Positions 44,101 to 52,799 of a stretch of DNA of 64,000 bases are shown in pieces (within the stretch, counting starts at the first letter, position 1; each line of letters begins with the position of its first letter). The notes beneath the pieces were generated by a model that was not told the origin of the DNA, did no database searches, and saw only the letters and a list, made by a program, of their open reading frames with translations. The stretch is from an uncultured Lachnoclostridium sp. GTDB taxonomy: Bacteria > Bacillota > Clostridia > Lachnospirales > Lachnospiraceae. The DNA is taken from positions 1 through 64,000 of the forward strand of contig CAKNJS010000007.1 of NCBI GenBank assembly GCA_930986645.1, in the 5' to 3' direction. The translations under genes and the position numbers were made by a program.

Positions 44101-44551
44101 CAGGAAAGACAATGATGAAGATGTGGAGAAGAGTATTCTCAAAGAACTCCGGCTGGATGGTCTTGTAAACGGGGATGAGAAAGTAATCTCCCATCTTGAG
44201 AGAGACCTGACGGGCAGTTCTCTGCTGATCCCCGTTGGGCGGAACAAGGACGGATCACTGAGCAAAAATTCCCGGGCGCTTCCGGGAGATACATTCCGTG
44301 CGGTCCTGAAATATGCACAGGAGAAAGAAATGAAGATCCGGGATGAGATCAGTTCGGGGGAAGTGTCTGCCGCGCCGTATGAAATGGGGGGAGATACCGG
44401 GTGCGATTACTGTCCGTACCGGGATATCTGCGGCTTTGATATCCGGATTGATGGATGCGTATACCGGAGACTTGAAAAATATTCTATGGAAGAAGCTGTG
44501 GCAAAAATGATGCTGGAGACAGAACGGAATGACGGAGGTGCGGAAAGTTGA
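41129..44551 (+). CDS. addB: ATP-dependent helicase/nuclease subunit B
   Basis: 1140 residues. AddB of the AddAB (RecBCD-equivalent) double-strand-break repair enzyme: N-terminal P-loop FGNSGSGKS, degenerate helicase domains, and a C-terminal RecB-family nuclease (VTDYKTGMKSFD). The iron-sulfur cluster cysteines are visible: one in TSCAYAHF near residue 792 and three in TGCDYCPYRDIC near residue 1090. Length matches the family. A short repeat (PGKDGPGKDG) near residue 310 looks like a benign local duplication. Overlaps addA by 4 bases. Confidence 0.95.
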   Translation: MSLQFIFGNSGSGKSHCLYQSVIEQSIRHPEKNYLVLVPEQFTMQTQKDLCLMHPRGGIMNIDVLSFGRLAHRVFEEVGQDDRTVLDDEGKNLILRKIAGNYEDELTVLKGNLKKQGYISEVKSVISEFTQYGVDFERLDEFMESINPDSCLYYKLKDIRKVYEGFEDYLSEKYITKEEMLDVLSDAVPRSNILKGSVVALDGFTGFTPVQDRLLGELLKVCGKVMITVEMDEREDPFVYRHPYQLFALSKKMTASLVEIARDTKTEVEDPVYLYQKPLKRFEHNPELAFLESELFRYSGKQYRQKDEPGKDGPGKDGPEGKQNGCAGAVSLHEARNPRAEAQYAAEGIRYLVREKGYRYRDIAVITADMNVYADALEKACSLFDIPVFMDHKKSILLNAFVEYLRSLLAMAEENFTYDSVFRFLRTGLCGFTDEEVDRMENYCLALGIKGYKKWQQAWVRQTSEAGEAELQELNHLRVRFVEKIQSLMFVMKQRKKTVRDVTLAVYEFISKEKMQEQLGEMEREFQEKGELALAKEYAQIYRIVLELFDKFVELLGDEQISLKEYCDLLDAGLEEAKVGVIPPSLDQVVIGDVERTRIKNIKALFFVGANDTLLPGNAGAGGLLSERDREQFLSGDIALSPGPKEEAYIQKFYLYMNLTKPSEYLYLSWSKVSGDGKSLRPAYLISDVRRLFPGLRTVDEEKRTMEETELTRKTGILKVAEGVRDRRSGVDSSWKELYTWFQRDEKSRDALKEILEAGFLRREYPELGPERARQLYPEPDRVSVTRMEQFTSCAYAHFLSYGLRLSDRQEYSFEAVDLGNIAHQSLERFSRKADREKMRWEEMPEELRDELIDESVEESVIDYGNTVLFSSARNEYMIARIKRLIRRSVWALTKQLEKGDFVPGGYELKFGSGKIDRIDICEDDESVYVKVTDYKTGMKSFDITALYHGLQMQLPVYLNAALDVEKRKYPDKEIIPAGIFYYRIQDPVVDRKDNDEDVEKSILKELRLDGLVNGDEKVISHLERDLTGSSLLIPVGRNKDGSLSKNSRALPGDTFRAVLKYAQEKEMKIRDEISSGEVSAAPYEMGGDTGCDYCPYRDICGFDIRIDGCVYRRLEKYSMEEAVAKMMLETERNDGGAES

Positions 44552-47500
44552 GCGTGAAATGGACAAGTGAACAGCAGAAAGTCATTGATCTGAGGAATCG
44601 GAATATCCTTGTCTCCGCAGCGGCGGGATCCGGGAAGACTGCGGTGCTTGTGGAGCGTATTATCAGACGGCTGACCGAGGATGACACGCCGACAGATGTG
44701 GACCGTCTGCTGATTGTGACATTCACAGAGGCGGCAGCTGCTGAGATGAAAGAGAGGATCAGTGCTGCCATAGAGAAGAAGCTGGAAGAACGGCCGGGAG
44801 ATATAAGGCTGGAGCGGCAGGCAACTCTGATCCACAGCGCCCAGATCACCACGATCCACAGCTTTTGTCTTGTGGTCATCCGGGATCATTTCCATGTGAT
44901 CGGGATCGATCCGGGATTCCGCATCGCGGAAGAAGGAGAGCTGAAGCTTTTAAAGCAGGATGTGCTGGAGGAACTTCTGGAAGAGTGCTATGCAGAAGCC
45001 AAAGAAGAGTTCCTTGATTTTACAGAGCGGTTCGGGAGCGGAAAGAGTGATAAGAAGATCGAGGAGATTATTCTGAAGATGTATGAGTATTCCCGCAGCT
45101 ATCCCCGGCCTGACCGGTGGCTGGATCAATGTGTGAAGGCTTATGCGTCAGAGGATCTGGAAGTGCGTGCGGAAGAAAGAGTCCGTATGAGGGCGGCGGA
45201 TATCGAGAGAGTGCTGAAGCGCGGGCTTAAGATCTGTGAGGAGCCGGACGGCCCATACATGTACGGCGATATGCTGGACTCCGATCTGCAAGAACTGGAG
45301 GGGCTGCAGCAGGCGGAAAACTTTGATGCAATGTACAGTGCGGCTGCCGGCTTTAAATGGAAGCGTCTCTCTTCCAAGAAAGATGATACGGTATCTCCGG
45401 ACAAGAAAGAGAAGGTCAAAAAACTCCGGGAACAGGCAAAGAGCCTTTTAAAAGGGATGCAGGAAGATTATTTCTATGCTCCCCGCGAGGTATGGCAGCA
45501 GGATATGCAGGATGCCCTGCCGTCCGTCGTCACACTGACAGAGCTTGTGAAACGGTTTGCGCATATGCTGGATGAGAAGAAACGTCTCAGAAATATGATC
45601 GATTTCAATGATATGGAGCAGTTCGCCCTTGCGATCCTGACTGAAGAAAAGGACGGGGAGCTTGTGCCGTCTGCCGTTTCCGGAGAATATCAGGACCGGT
45701 TCGATGAGGTGATGATTGACGAGTATCAGGACAGCAATCTTGTTCAGGAGACGATCCTTACCAGCGTGTCGAGAGTATCCAGAGGAGAATATAACATTTT
45801 CATGGTGGGCGATGTAAAGCAGAGTATCTACAGCTTCCGCTTGTCCAGACCGGAACTCTTTATGGAGAAATATAATACTTACAGTCTGAAAGACAGCGTA
45901 ACGCAGAGAATCGATCTGCATAAAAACTTCCGCAGCCGAGAGGAAGTCCTTGACAGTGTAAATGATATCTTCCGCCAGATCATGAAGAAAGAGCTGGGCG
46001 GGATTGAATATGATGACAGTGCCGCACTCTATCCGGGAGCAGAATTCCCGCCTCTCCCATCCGGAAAGGAAGATTTCTGCAAGAGTGAACTTCTCCTTCT
46101 CGATAAGGAGGATACAGGAGACGGGGATGAGCGTCAGGAGGAGGCGAGGATGATCGCGCGCCGTATCCGGGAGCTGATCCGGGACGGTGTGGTGCTGGAC
46201 AAGGAGACCCGGGAATACCGCAGAGTACAGTACAGGGATATTGTGATCCTGACCCGGAGCATCAGAGGCTGGGCCGAAGTCTTTTCTTCGGTGCTGGGAG
46301 AAGAAGGAATACCGGCTTATTCCGTGAGCCGGGAGGGATATTTTGAGACTTACGAAGTGAGTGTGCTGCTGGATTATCTGAAGATACTGGACAATGCCAG
46401 ACAGGATCTGCCCCTTGCGGCTGTGCTGACATCGGTCTTTGGAGGACTTAATACAAGAGAATTGGCGGAAATCAGGATTGCATATCCCAATGTGCCTTTT
46501 TACGAGGCGGCAGCAATGTGCGCTGAGAGTGACGAGGCGGGAGATGCATATATGGAAGAGCTGAGAGGGAAACTCCGGAGATTTTACGATCAAGTCCGTT
46601 ATTTCAGAGAAAAGGTGCCTTATACGCCGATCCATGAGCTCTTAGAGGAAATCATCGACAAGACCGGATACGGACTGTACATTGCCGCCATGCCGGGCGG
46701 TGCCCAGCGTATGGCTAATGTGGAGATGCTGACAGAGAGGGCGACGGCATTTGAGGGGACGAGCTATAAAGGACTGTTTAACTTTGTCCGCTATATTGCC
46801 CAACTGAAAAAGTATGATGTGGATTACGGAGAGGCCGGAATCATGGATGAGCAGGCGGATACGGTGCGCATCATGAGTATCCATAAGAGCAAAGGTCTGG
46901 AGTTCCCTATCGTATTTGCTGCGGGAATGGGAAAGAAATTCAATACTCAGGACACGAAAGGAAGCGTGCTCCTTCATCCTGACTGGGGCGCCGGAGTGGA
47001 TCTGATCGACCTGAAAAGGAGAACAAAGACGCCTACATTTCTAAAGAAGATGATCCGTGAGGAAACTGCTCTGGAAAATCTTGCAGAGGAAATGCGTATC
47101 CTTTATGTAGCGCTGACCCGTGCAAAAGAAAAACTGATCATGACAGGAGCGGCAAAGATCACAGAAGACGGCGCTGTCTCAGATATTCCCAGTGTATTTA
47201 GGGCAGAAGGGGCTAAATGTTATCTGGACTGGGTGCTGCCGTGTATTTTATCCGATGAGACGGGAAAGGTAAAACAGGAGTCGCCTGTGGAAGTCTCGGT
47301 GTTCAGAGCAGAAGATCTTACCCCTCAGCAGGAAGAAGCTCAGGCAGAAGTCATGGCAGAGGATGTTCTGAGAAATTGGGATGCTTCACAGGTTTACGAG
47401 CCTGAATTGAGAGAACGTCTGGATGCGCAGATCGATTATGTGTATCCGTTTGAAGATGAAGGGAAGATGAAACTGAAATTCACAGTATCTGAGCTGAAGA

Positions 47501-48111
47501 AATGGGCGTCTCTTGCAGAAGAAGCCGGGGAAGAAATGTACGAGGAACCTGTTGTGGTGCCGCTTATCCCGGAGTTCCTGAAAGAAGAGGAGATCCTGAC
47601 CGGAGCACCGAGGGGAAGCGCATATCATAAACTGCTGGAGCTTTTGGATTTTACGGTTGATTATGACGTGGAAAATCTGACTGCGGCAGTGCAGCAGCTG
47701 CGTCAGGAAGGCAGACTGACAGATGAGATGGCGGAGTGCATCCGTTCGAAGGACATCCTGCGTTTTCTCGGATGCAGAAGCGGCAGGCGTATGACTGATG
47801 CTGCCCGCAATGGAAAGCTGTATAAGGAGCAGCCTTTTGTCCTCAGTGTAGATGCGTCGGAAATCTATCCGGAGGACCGTTCCGGTGAAAAGATTCTTGT
47901 ACAGGGGATCATAGATGTGTATTTCGAAGAACCGAACGGCCTTGTGGTCCTCGATTATAAGACAGACAAAGTGAGGAATGGAAACGAACTGAAAGAAAAA
48001 TATCATGCACAGCTCGATTATTACGCACAGGCGCTTGAACAGCTTACGGAAAAACCGGTGAAAGAGAAGATCATTTATTCATTTACACTGGGAGAGGAGA
48101 TCGAAGTATGA
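44548..48111 (+). CDS. addA: ATP-dependent helicase/nuclease subunit A
   Basis: 1187 residues, UvrD-like helicase with a C-terminal RecB nuclease domain. Walker A SAAAGSGKTAVL, Walker B VMIDEYQDSN, motif III VGDVKQSIY, motif V IMSIHKSKGLEFP, motif VI YVALTRAKEKL, nuclease VVLDYKTDKV. The TTG start is supported by GGAGG nine bases upstream and by the TTGA overlap with addB. AddAB processes DNA ends to the chi-regulated 3' overhang for RecA. Confidence 0.95.
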   Translation: MSVKWTSEQQKVIDLRNRNILVSAAAGSGKTAVLVERIIRRLTEDDTPTDVDRLLIVTFTEAAAAEMKERISAAIEKKLEERPGDIRLERQATLIHSAQITTIHSFCLVVIRDHFHVIGIDPGFRIAEEGELKLLKQDVLEELLEECYAEAKEEFLDFTERFGSGKSDKKIEEIILKMYEYSRSYPRPDRWLDQCVKAYASEDLEVRAEERVRMRAADIERVLKRGLKICEEPDGPYMYGDMLDSDLQELEGLQQAENFDAMYSAAAGFKWKRLSSKKDDTVSPDKKEKVKKLREQAKSLLKGMQEDYFYAPREVWQQDMQDALPSVVTLTELVKRFAHMLDEKKRLRNMIDFNDMEQFALAILTEEKDGELVPSAVSGEYQDRFDEVMIDEYQDSNLVQETILTSVSRVSRGEYNIFMVGDVKQSIYSFRLSRPELFMEKYNTYSLKDSVTQRIDLHKNFRSREEVLDSVNDIFRQIMKKELGGIEYDDSAALYPGAEFPPLPSGKEDFCKSELLLLDKEDTGDGDERQEEARMIARRIRELIRDGVVLDKETREYRRVQYRDIVILTRSIRGWAEVFSSVLGEEGIPAYSVSREGYFETYEVSVLLDYLKILDNARQDLPLAAVLTSVFGGLNTRELAEIRIAYPNVPFYEAAAMCAESDEAGDAYMEELRGKLRRFYDQVRYFREKVPYTPIHELLEEIIDKTGYGLYIAAMPGGAQRMANVEMLTERATAFEGTSYKGLFNFVRYIAQLKKYDVDYGEAGIMDEQADTVRIMSIHKSKGLEFPIVFAAGMGKKFNTQDTKGSVLLHPDWGAGVDLIDLKRRTKTPTFLKKMIREETALENLAEEMRILYVALTRAKEKLIMTGAAKITEDGAVSDIPSVFRAEGAKCYLDWVLPCILSDETGKVKQESPVEVSVFRAEDLTPQQEEAQAEVMAEDVLRNWDASQVYEPELRERLDAQIDYVYPFEDEGKMKLKFTVSELKKWASLAEEAGEEMYEEPVVVPLIPEFLKEEEILTGAPRGSAYHKLLELLDFTVDYDVENLTAAVQQLRQEGRLTDEMAECIRSKDILRFLGCRSGRRMTDAARNGKLYKEQPFVLSVDASEIYPEDRSGEKILVQGIIDVYFEEPNGLVVLDYKTDKVRNGNELKEKYHAQLDYYAQALEQLTEKPVKEKIIYSFTLGEEIEV

Positions 48112-48377
48112 GTATTCTTGTATGGTATCTGGCAGTGATCAATTTTACAACATGGGCTGCGTACGGGCTGGATAAAGGCAGGGCAAAGTCCGGGAAATGG
48201 CGCATTCCGGAGCGGACCCTTCTGCTGCTGGCTCTGGCCGGCGGCTCCTTGGGCGCGCTGGCAGGCATGATCATGTTCCGTCATAAAACGAGAAAGCCGA
48301 AGTTTTATATCAGCGTACCGGTTATGTTCGTCGCGCACTGCGTCATTGTAACGGTGCTGGCGTTGAGGCTGAGATAA
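48108..48377 (+). CDS. DUF1294 small membrane protein
   Basis: 89 residues with two to three membrane segments. FTTWAAYGLDKGRAKSGKWRIPERTLLLLALAGGSLGALAGM is the DUF1294 signature. It overlaps the addA stop as ATGA, so is translated from the same message. Function unknown; the linkage to addA may be merely positional. Confidence 0.85.
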   Translation: MSILVWYLAVINFTTWAAYGLDKGRAKSGKWRIPERTLLLLALAGGSLGALAGMIMFRHKTRKPKFYISVPVMFVAHCVIVTVLALRLR

Positions 48378-48677
48378 ATTTCGATTTCCCCACATTTTTG
48401 CTTTGACCACTTTTAAAATCCGCTCTTTTCTGCTAATATAGTGATGCAGATCATAAGAGCGGGTCTCTGAGTCCTGTCCTGCCGCAATGGGGCGGCATGC
48501 CGGAACCATCCCGCTTTTTTGTGGTGGCGGCGAGCCAGAGTCAAGGCTTGCCCGAGACCTTGGCGGCCGCTTGCAATCCCGGAATGTGCCTTTTGGCCCT
48601 TCTGGTGATTCTGATGTAAAGATCGGCGCAGAAATGGGATTAAGGAAGCGCCAGATTATATGGAAAGGAAGAGAACA
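48378..48677. other. Structured intergenic region before dapL
   Basis: Contains a GCGGG...CCCGC-TTTTTT terminator-like stem at about 48457-48525 with inner TGCCGC/GCGGCA, preceded by a TAATAT -10-like box, so a short independent transcript is possible. A second stem follows (CAAGG-CTTGCCCGAGA-CCTTG, about 48542). I do not recognise a known RNA family. Confidence 0.45.
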
Positions 48678-49880
48678 ATGCCAAAATTAAATGAAAATTA
48701 TCTGAATGTACAGGACAGCTATCTTTTTGCAGAGATTGCACGCAGAGTAAAGGTATATGAAGAAAATCATCCTGATAAAGCGGGAAATATCATCCGCCTC
48801 GGAATCGGAGACGTGACACGTCCGCTCACAAAGAGCGCGATCGAGGCACTCCACAAAGCAGTGGATGAGCAGGCTGTGTCCGAGACTTTTAAAGGATACG
48901 GACCGGAGCAGGGATATGAATTCGTGCGTAAGGCTGTTGCAGATTATTATGCGAGAAACGGTGTGGAGGTTGACGCGGACGATGTGTTCATCTCTGACGG
49001 AGCAAAGAGCGACACCGGTAATATTACAGAGCTTTTCGCAAAGGACAATGTGATCCTTGTGCCGGATCCGGTATATCCGGTTTATGTGGATACAAACACA
49101 ATGGATGGAAAACAGATCATCTATATGAACGGTACAGAGGAGAATGATTTCCTGCCGATGCCGGATGATAATGTAAAGGCAGATATTATCTATCTGTGCT
49201 CCCCGAACAATCCGACCGGAGCATGTTATAACAAAGAGCAGTTAAAAGCGTGGGTAGATTATGCTCTTGCAAATGAAGCGGTGATCCTTTTTGACTCTGC
49301 TTATGAGGCGTTTGTATCCGAGCCGGAACTGCCGCGCAGCATATATGCGGTAGAGGGGGCGGAGAAGTGCGCGATCGAGTTCTGCTCACTGTCCAAGACA
49401 GCCGGATTTACGGGAACACGTTTCTCCTATACAGTTGTGCCGAAAGAGCTTGTATTTGGAACTTCGGACGGCAGAGAGCTCAGCCTGCATGATATGTGGA
49501 ACAGAAGACAGTCTACAAAGTTCAACGGCACACCGTATATTATCCAGTATGCGGCTGCGCAGGTGTTTACAGAGCAGGGCATGGACGAGTGCATGGAAAA
49601 TATTTCCTATTATATGGAAAATGCCCGTGTGATCGCAGAGACTCTGAGGAAGAAAAATATTCCGTTCACAGGCGGAGTAAACTCCCCTTATATCTGGTTC
49701 AAGTGTCCGAACGGCATGGAGTCATGGGAACTCTTTGATTACCTCCTTGAAAATATTCAGGTAGTGGGAACACCGGGAGCAGGGTTCGGTGTGAATGGAA
49801 AGAATCATTTCCGTCTGACGTCATTCGGAACCCATGAGAAGACGAAAGAAGCAATGGAGAGATTTGACAAACTGTTCTAG
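48678..49880 (+). CDS. dapL: LL-diaminopimelate aminotransferase
   Basis: 400 residues from ATG 48678 (AAAGGAAG upstream). Fold-type I PLP enzyme; the PLP lysine is in SLSKTAGFTGTR near residue 245, with SPNNPTGA near 181 and DVFISDGAKSDTGN typical of DapL. It converts tetrahydrodipicolinate directly to LL-diaminopimelate, bypassing the succinylase or acetylase steps, for lysine and peptidoglycan synthesis. Confidence 0.92.
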   Translation: MPKLNENYLNVQDSYLFAEIARRVKVYEENHPDKAGNIIRLGIGDVTRPLTKSAIEALHKAVDEQAVSETFKGYGPEQGYEFVRKAVADYYARNGVEVDADDVFISDGAKSDTGNITELFAKDNVILVPDPVYPVYVDTNTMDGKQIIYMNGTEENDFLPMPDDNVKADIIYLCSPNNPTGACYNKEQLKAWVDYALANEAVILFDSAYEAFVSEPELPRSIYAVEGAEKCAIEFCSLSKTAGFTGTRFSYTVVPKELVFGTSDGRELSLHDMWNRRQSTKFNGTPYIIQYAAAQVFTEQGMDECMENISYYMENARVIAETLRKKNIPFTGGVNSPYIWFKCPNGMESWELFDYLLENIQVVGTPGAGFGVNGKNHFRLTSFGTHEKTKEAMERFDKLF

Positions 49881-49972
49881 TCATAAGTCAAAATCTGATA
49901 TTTCAAAGCAGAACAATCTGTGTTTACAAAAAGAGGCACAGCGGATTTTGGAAAACTGTTTTGTATAAGAAT

Positions 49973-50035
49973 ATGGCGGATAGCCGAGAGCATATGGATT
50001 AAGCGTATGCAGAGCGGTTATCCGCCATTTTTCTT
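49973..50035 (+). terminator. Terminator after dapL
   Basis: ATGGCGGATA-GCCG pairs with CGGT-TATCCGCCAT, with an inner GCATA..TATGC, followed by TTTTTC. Confidence 0.85.
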
Positions 50036-50071
50036 GAGAAAATCTTTAGAATTTATTCCATATAATTTAAG

Positions 50072-50110
50072 TAATATTATATTGACACATAATATTATAT
50101 AAAATATAAT
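50072..50110 (+). promoter_or_regulatory. Promoter and candidate operator of the PadR module
   Basis: TTGACA (50082-50087), 17-bp spacer, TATAAT (50105-50110): full consensus. A perfect dyad TAATATTAT-N8-ATAATATTA (50072-50097) covers the -35 box and is a likely site for autorepression by the PadR protein. The rest of the 49881-50195 gap holds only the dapL terminator. Confidence 0.7.
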
Positions 50111-50195
50111 ATAGAAAACGACACAGTATTATGGGATAAAGAAAAGAGCAGAGGCGTGATAGTGAGATCAGCCCTGTTACAGAAAGGGTGATTGC

Positions 50196-50519
50196 ATGGT
50201 ATTTAATACAGGTGCAGCACTTCTGGACGCAATCGTGCTGGCCGTTGTCTCCCGGGAGGATGAAGGAACATACGGTTACAAGATCACTCAGGATGTACGC
50301 AGAGTCATAGACGTGTCAGAATCGACATTGTATCCGGTTCTGCGGCGCCTGCAGAAAGATGAGTGTCTGGAAGTGTATGACAGACAGTTTGACGGCAGAA
50401 ACAGAAGATATTACAAGGTGACATCCAGAGGGATGGCACAGCTTGGTCTGTACAAGTCAGAGTGGAAGATTTATATCCAGAAGATCAACGAGATATTTGA
50501 GGGAGGTGTGACTGCATGA
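50196..50519 (+). CDS. PadR-family transcriptional regulator
   Basis: 107 residues, winged helix of the PadR-s1 type: LDAIVLAVVSREDEGTYGYKITQDV, SESTLYPVLRRLQKDECLEVY, GRNRRYYKVTSRG. AGAAAGGG precedes the ATG. It heads a module with HAAS-domain, DUF4097 and PspC genes and overlaps the next start (ATGA); PadR plus a HAAS-domain membrane protein is a recurrent pair in Firmicutes. Confidence 0.9.
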   Translation: MVFNTGAALLDAIVLAVVSREDEGTYGYKITQDVRRVIDVSESTLYPVLRRLQKDECLEVYDRQFDGRNRRYYKVTSRGMAQLGLYKSEWKIYIQKINEIFEGGVTA

Positions 50520-51244
50520 ACCGTATTGAATTTATGGCTGAGCTGGAGCGGCTGCTGGCCGATATGCCGGAAGAGGAACGGCAGGCGGCGGTTCAGTATT
50601 ATGCAGATTATTTTGCGGATGCCGGAGAGGCAAATGAGGCAGAGGTAATCCGGGAATTGGGAAGTCCGGAGAAGGCGGCCCAGTCGATCAAGGCGGATTA
50701 TTACGGAACAGAATTCAATGAGTCCGAGTATGAACATAAGGATTATATGGAAAAATACGGACAGCGCTCTTCTAATGAAAGGGCCGGCGGCAGGACGGAT
50801 TCCGGGACGGGATCCGGACAGGGCGGAACAGAAAATGGTGCCGGGAGTGCGGCGGGCGGAAAAGAAAATGACAGGCCGTGGACCAGCAATACCCTTAAGC
50901 TTATTCTGATCATTGCTATTGCTGTTGTTCTGTGGCCGGTGACTCTGGGAATTGCCATTACGGTCTTTGGGATTGCCGCAGCTGTGGTATGCTTCTTTGC
51001 AGTTCTTGTGATCGCGGCGGTATCGATTATGATCGCCGGAGGCGTTACGGTTATCGTCGGGCTTGCCTTTGCGATCGCGGTTCCTCCGGCGGCGCTTGTG
51101 ACAGCCGGGATCGGAATCCTTCTGTTCGTGCTGGGGCTCATTGCAACGGTCGGAACAGTGAAGCTCTGTATCATAGTGTATCCGGCGATGCTCAGGGGAT
51201 TTGTGAATCTGTGCAGAAGACCGTTTTACGGAAAGGCGGTGTAA
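50516..51244 (+). CDS. HAAS-domain (DUF1700) membrane protein
   Basis: 242 residues. Residues 1-60 are a HAAS-type signalling domain (MNRIEFMAELERLLADMPEEERQAAVQYY, cut here by an ADYFADAGEA continuation). A Gly/Ser/Asn-rich linker (75-120) is followed by three or four transmembrane segments (LILIIAIAVVLWPVTLGI to the C terminus). The HAAS domain is thought to contact PadR regulators at the membrane. Function is otherwise unknown. Confidence 0.82.
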   Translation: MNRIEFMAELERLLADMPEEERQAAVQYYADYFADAGEANEAEVIRELGSPEKAAQSIKADYYGTEFNESEYEHKDYMEKYGQRSSNERAGGRTDSGTGSGQGGTENGAGSAAGGKENDRPWTSNTLKLILIIAIAVVLWPVTLGIAITVFGIAAAVVCFFAVLVIAAVSIMIAGGVTVIVGLAFAIAVPPAALVTAGIGILLFVLGLIATVGTVKLCIIVYPAMLRGFVNLCRRPFYGKAV

Positions 51245-51247
51245 AGG

Positions 51248-52156
51248 ATGAAAAAAGGATGGAAAGTGTTCTGGATTGTATGTGCGGTCATGGCAGCAGC
51301 CGGTATTGTGATGACAGCGGGCGGTATCGCGCTGGGCGGACTTACAATGTTAAGCAGCGCGGATGAATCGGGACCAGTGCATGATTGGCTGCAGCGGACC
51401 GGCAGGATTGTGAGAGAAAATACAGCTTCGGATGAACTGGATGATCTGTCCGATATTACAATGGACAGTGGAGATTATGACGGCGGATATGTACCGGGGG
51501 AACCGGACGGAAATATGATCACGGCTTATGACGGGATTACTGAAATATCACTGGATCTATCCTATTTGAGCGTGATCGTATCACCTTCCGATAGTGACGC
51601 GGTCATTGTGGATACATCACAGCTTAGTTCTGAGATCCGGGGAGATATCGTGATTTCTCAGGATGGAGGAGAGCTGGAGCTGGAGACAGAAGGCCATCGG
51701 GGCTTGAAGTGGAATACAGCTGGTACAGAAATGTTATATATCAGTATTCCTCAGGGAACACATTACAATTCCTTTTCCGCTGACGTGGGAGCAGGACTTC
51801 TAGAGCTGGAAGGTATTTCAGCAGGAGAGATTTCTCTTGAAGCAGGAGCCGGGCAGATCATTGCGGAAGGTTTCTATACAGATGTGCTTGAGGCGGACTG
51901 CGGAGCCGGACAGGTCACGCTGCAGGGGGAGGTAGTGCAGAACGCAGATCTTAACTGCGATATCGGGGAAGTTCTCTTTACTCTGCCGGGAGAGAGGGAA
52001 GCTTATAATTATGAACTGTCCTGTTCAGCAGGAGAACTTATTGTAGGCGATGAAGCTTACAGCGGTATCCGTAATCAGATGAAGATAGATAACGGCAGCA
52101 GCTGTCTGATAGAGGCAGAATGCAGGATAGGCAGGATGGAGCTTATGTTTGAATAA
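51248..52156 (+). CDS. DUF4097-type beta-helical surface/envelope protein
   Basis: 302 residues. One N-terminal membrane anchor (WIVCAVMAAAGIVMTAGGIAL), an acidic stretch, then a repetitive beta-strand region from residue 95 (ITEISLDLSYLSVIVSP, LEGISAGEISLEAGAGQIIAEG, ADCGAGQVTLQGEV) characteristic of DUF4097 'adhesin' proteins. Probably extracytoplasmic. Four bases after the HAAS gene. Confidence 0.8.
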   Translation: MKKGWKVFWIVCAVMAAAGIVMTAGGIALGGLTMLSSADESGPVHDWLQRTGRIVRENTASDELDDLSDITMDSGDYDGGYVPGEPDGNMITAYDGITEISLDLSYLSVIVSPSDSDAVIVDTSQLSSEIRGDIVISQDGGELELETEGHRGLKWNTAGTEMLYISIPQGTHYNSFSADVGAGLLELEGISAGEISLEAGAGQIIAEGFYTDVLEADCGAGQVTLQGEVVQNADLNCDIGEVLFTLPGEREAYNYELSCSAGELIVGDEAYSGIRNQMKIDNGSSCLIEAECRIGRMELMFE

Positions 52157-52210
52157 TGACGAGCATGAAAAAAAGAAGTAATTAAATCAGAGAAAGTGAG
52201 GAATCAGATC

Positions 52211-52402
52211 ATGACGGGAAAAAGATTATATCGTTCGAGAAAAAACAGGATGTTATGCGGAGTGTGCGGAGGAGTCGCAGAGTATTTTAATATCGATCCT
52301 ACGCTGATCCGGCTGTTGTTTGTACTGTTTGGGTTGTCGGGCAGCGGAATACTGGCGTATATTATAGCGGCAATCATCATACCGGATAGTCCGATGATGT
52401 AG
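52211..52402 (+). CDS. PspC-domain protein
   Basis: 63 residues from ATG 52211 (GTGAGGAA upstream). KRLYRSRKNRMLCGVCGGVAEYFNIDPTLIRLLFVLF followed by a membrane segment (GSGILAYIIAAIIIP) is the PspC domain of phage-shock/envelope-stress systems. Last gene of the PadR module, suggesting an envelope-stress role for the whole set. Confidence 0.9.
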   Translation: MTGKRLYRSRKNRMLCGVCGGVAEYFNIDPTLIRLLFVLFGLSGSGILAYIIAAIIIPDSPMM

Positions 52403-52426
52403 TTCGAACAGAAAATATAAGTATTA

Positions 52427-52462
52427 GGTACCGGGCATGTTTTAAAAGTGCCCGGTATTTTA
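52427..52462 (+). terminator. Terminator after the PspC gene
   Basis: ACCGGGCA and TGCCCGGT pair around TGTTTTAAAAG and are followed by ATTTTA. Confidence 0.7.
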
Positions 52463-52521
52463 CTGTGAATATTCCGGTACATTTTCGTCAATACTCTGGG
52501 AAAACGGAAAGAAGGGGTATT

Positions 52522-52710
52522 GTGTCTAAGAAAAAAGAGAAAAAAATCGATCTTAACAATTTGGAGCCGGAAGAAAAAATGAAATATGAAGTGGCGGAAG
52601 AACTGGGGCTCCTTGACAGAGTTCTGGCGGACGGCTGGAAATCTCTTACATCAAAAGAAACAGGCAGAATCGGAGGAATGGTGACGAAAAAGAAAAGAGA
52701 AAAACGATAA
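52522..52710 (+). CDS. Small acid-soluble spore protein, alpha/beta type
   Basis: 62 residues from GTG 52522 (GAAGGGG upstream); a longer frame starts inside the preceding terminator. The segments MKYEVAEELGLLDRVLADGWKSLTSKETGRIGG and MVTKK follow the SASP pattern, with a Lys-rich N and C terminus. Such proteins coat and protect spore DNA. No sigma-G promoter was identified. Presence indicates a spore former. Confidence 0.8.
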   Translation: MSKKKEKKIDLNNLEPEEKMKYEVAEELGLLDRVLADGWKSLTSKETGRIGGMVTKKKREKR

Positions 52711-52737
52711 AAAAAGAATAAACAAAATTTCTAAAAC

Positions 52738-52766
52738 TTTACAAAAAACTACAGATTTGATAAAAT
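52738..52766 (+). promoter_or_regulatory. Promoter of the WecG/TagA-like gene
   Basis: TTTACA, 17-bp spacer, TAAAAT, 34 bases before the ATG at 52800. Confidence 0.5.
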
Positions 52767-52799
52767 TGTACGACTGGGGAGAATATAGGTGATGTATTT

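Noticed and set aside
45448-46635. 395-codon minus-strand frame
   Set aside because: Antisense to addA with no recognisable motif or SD.
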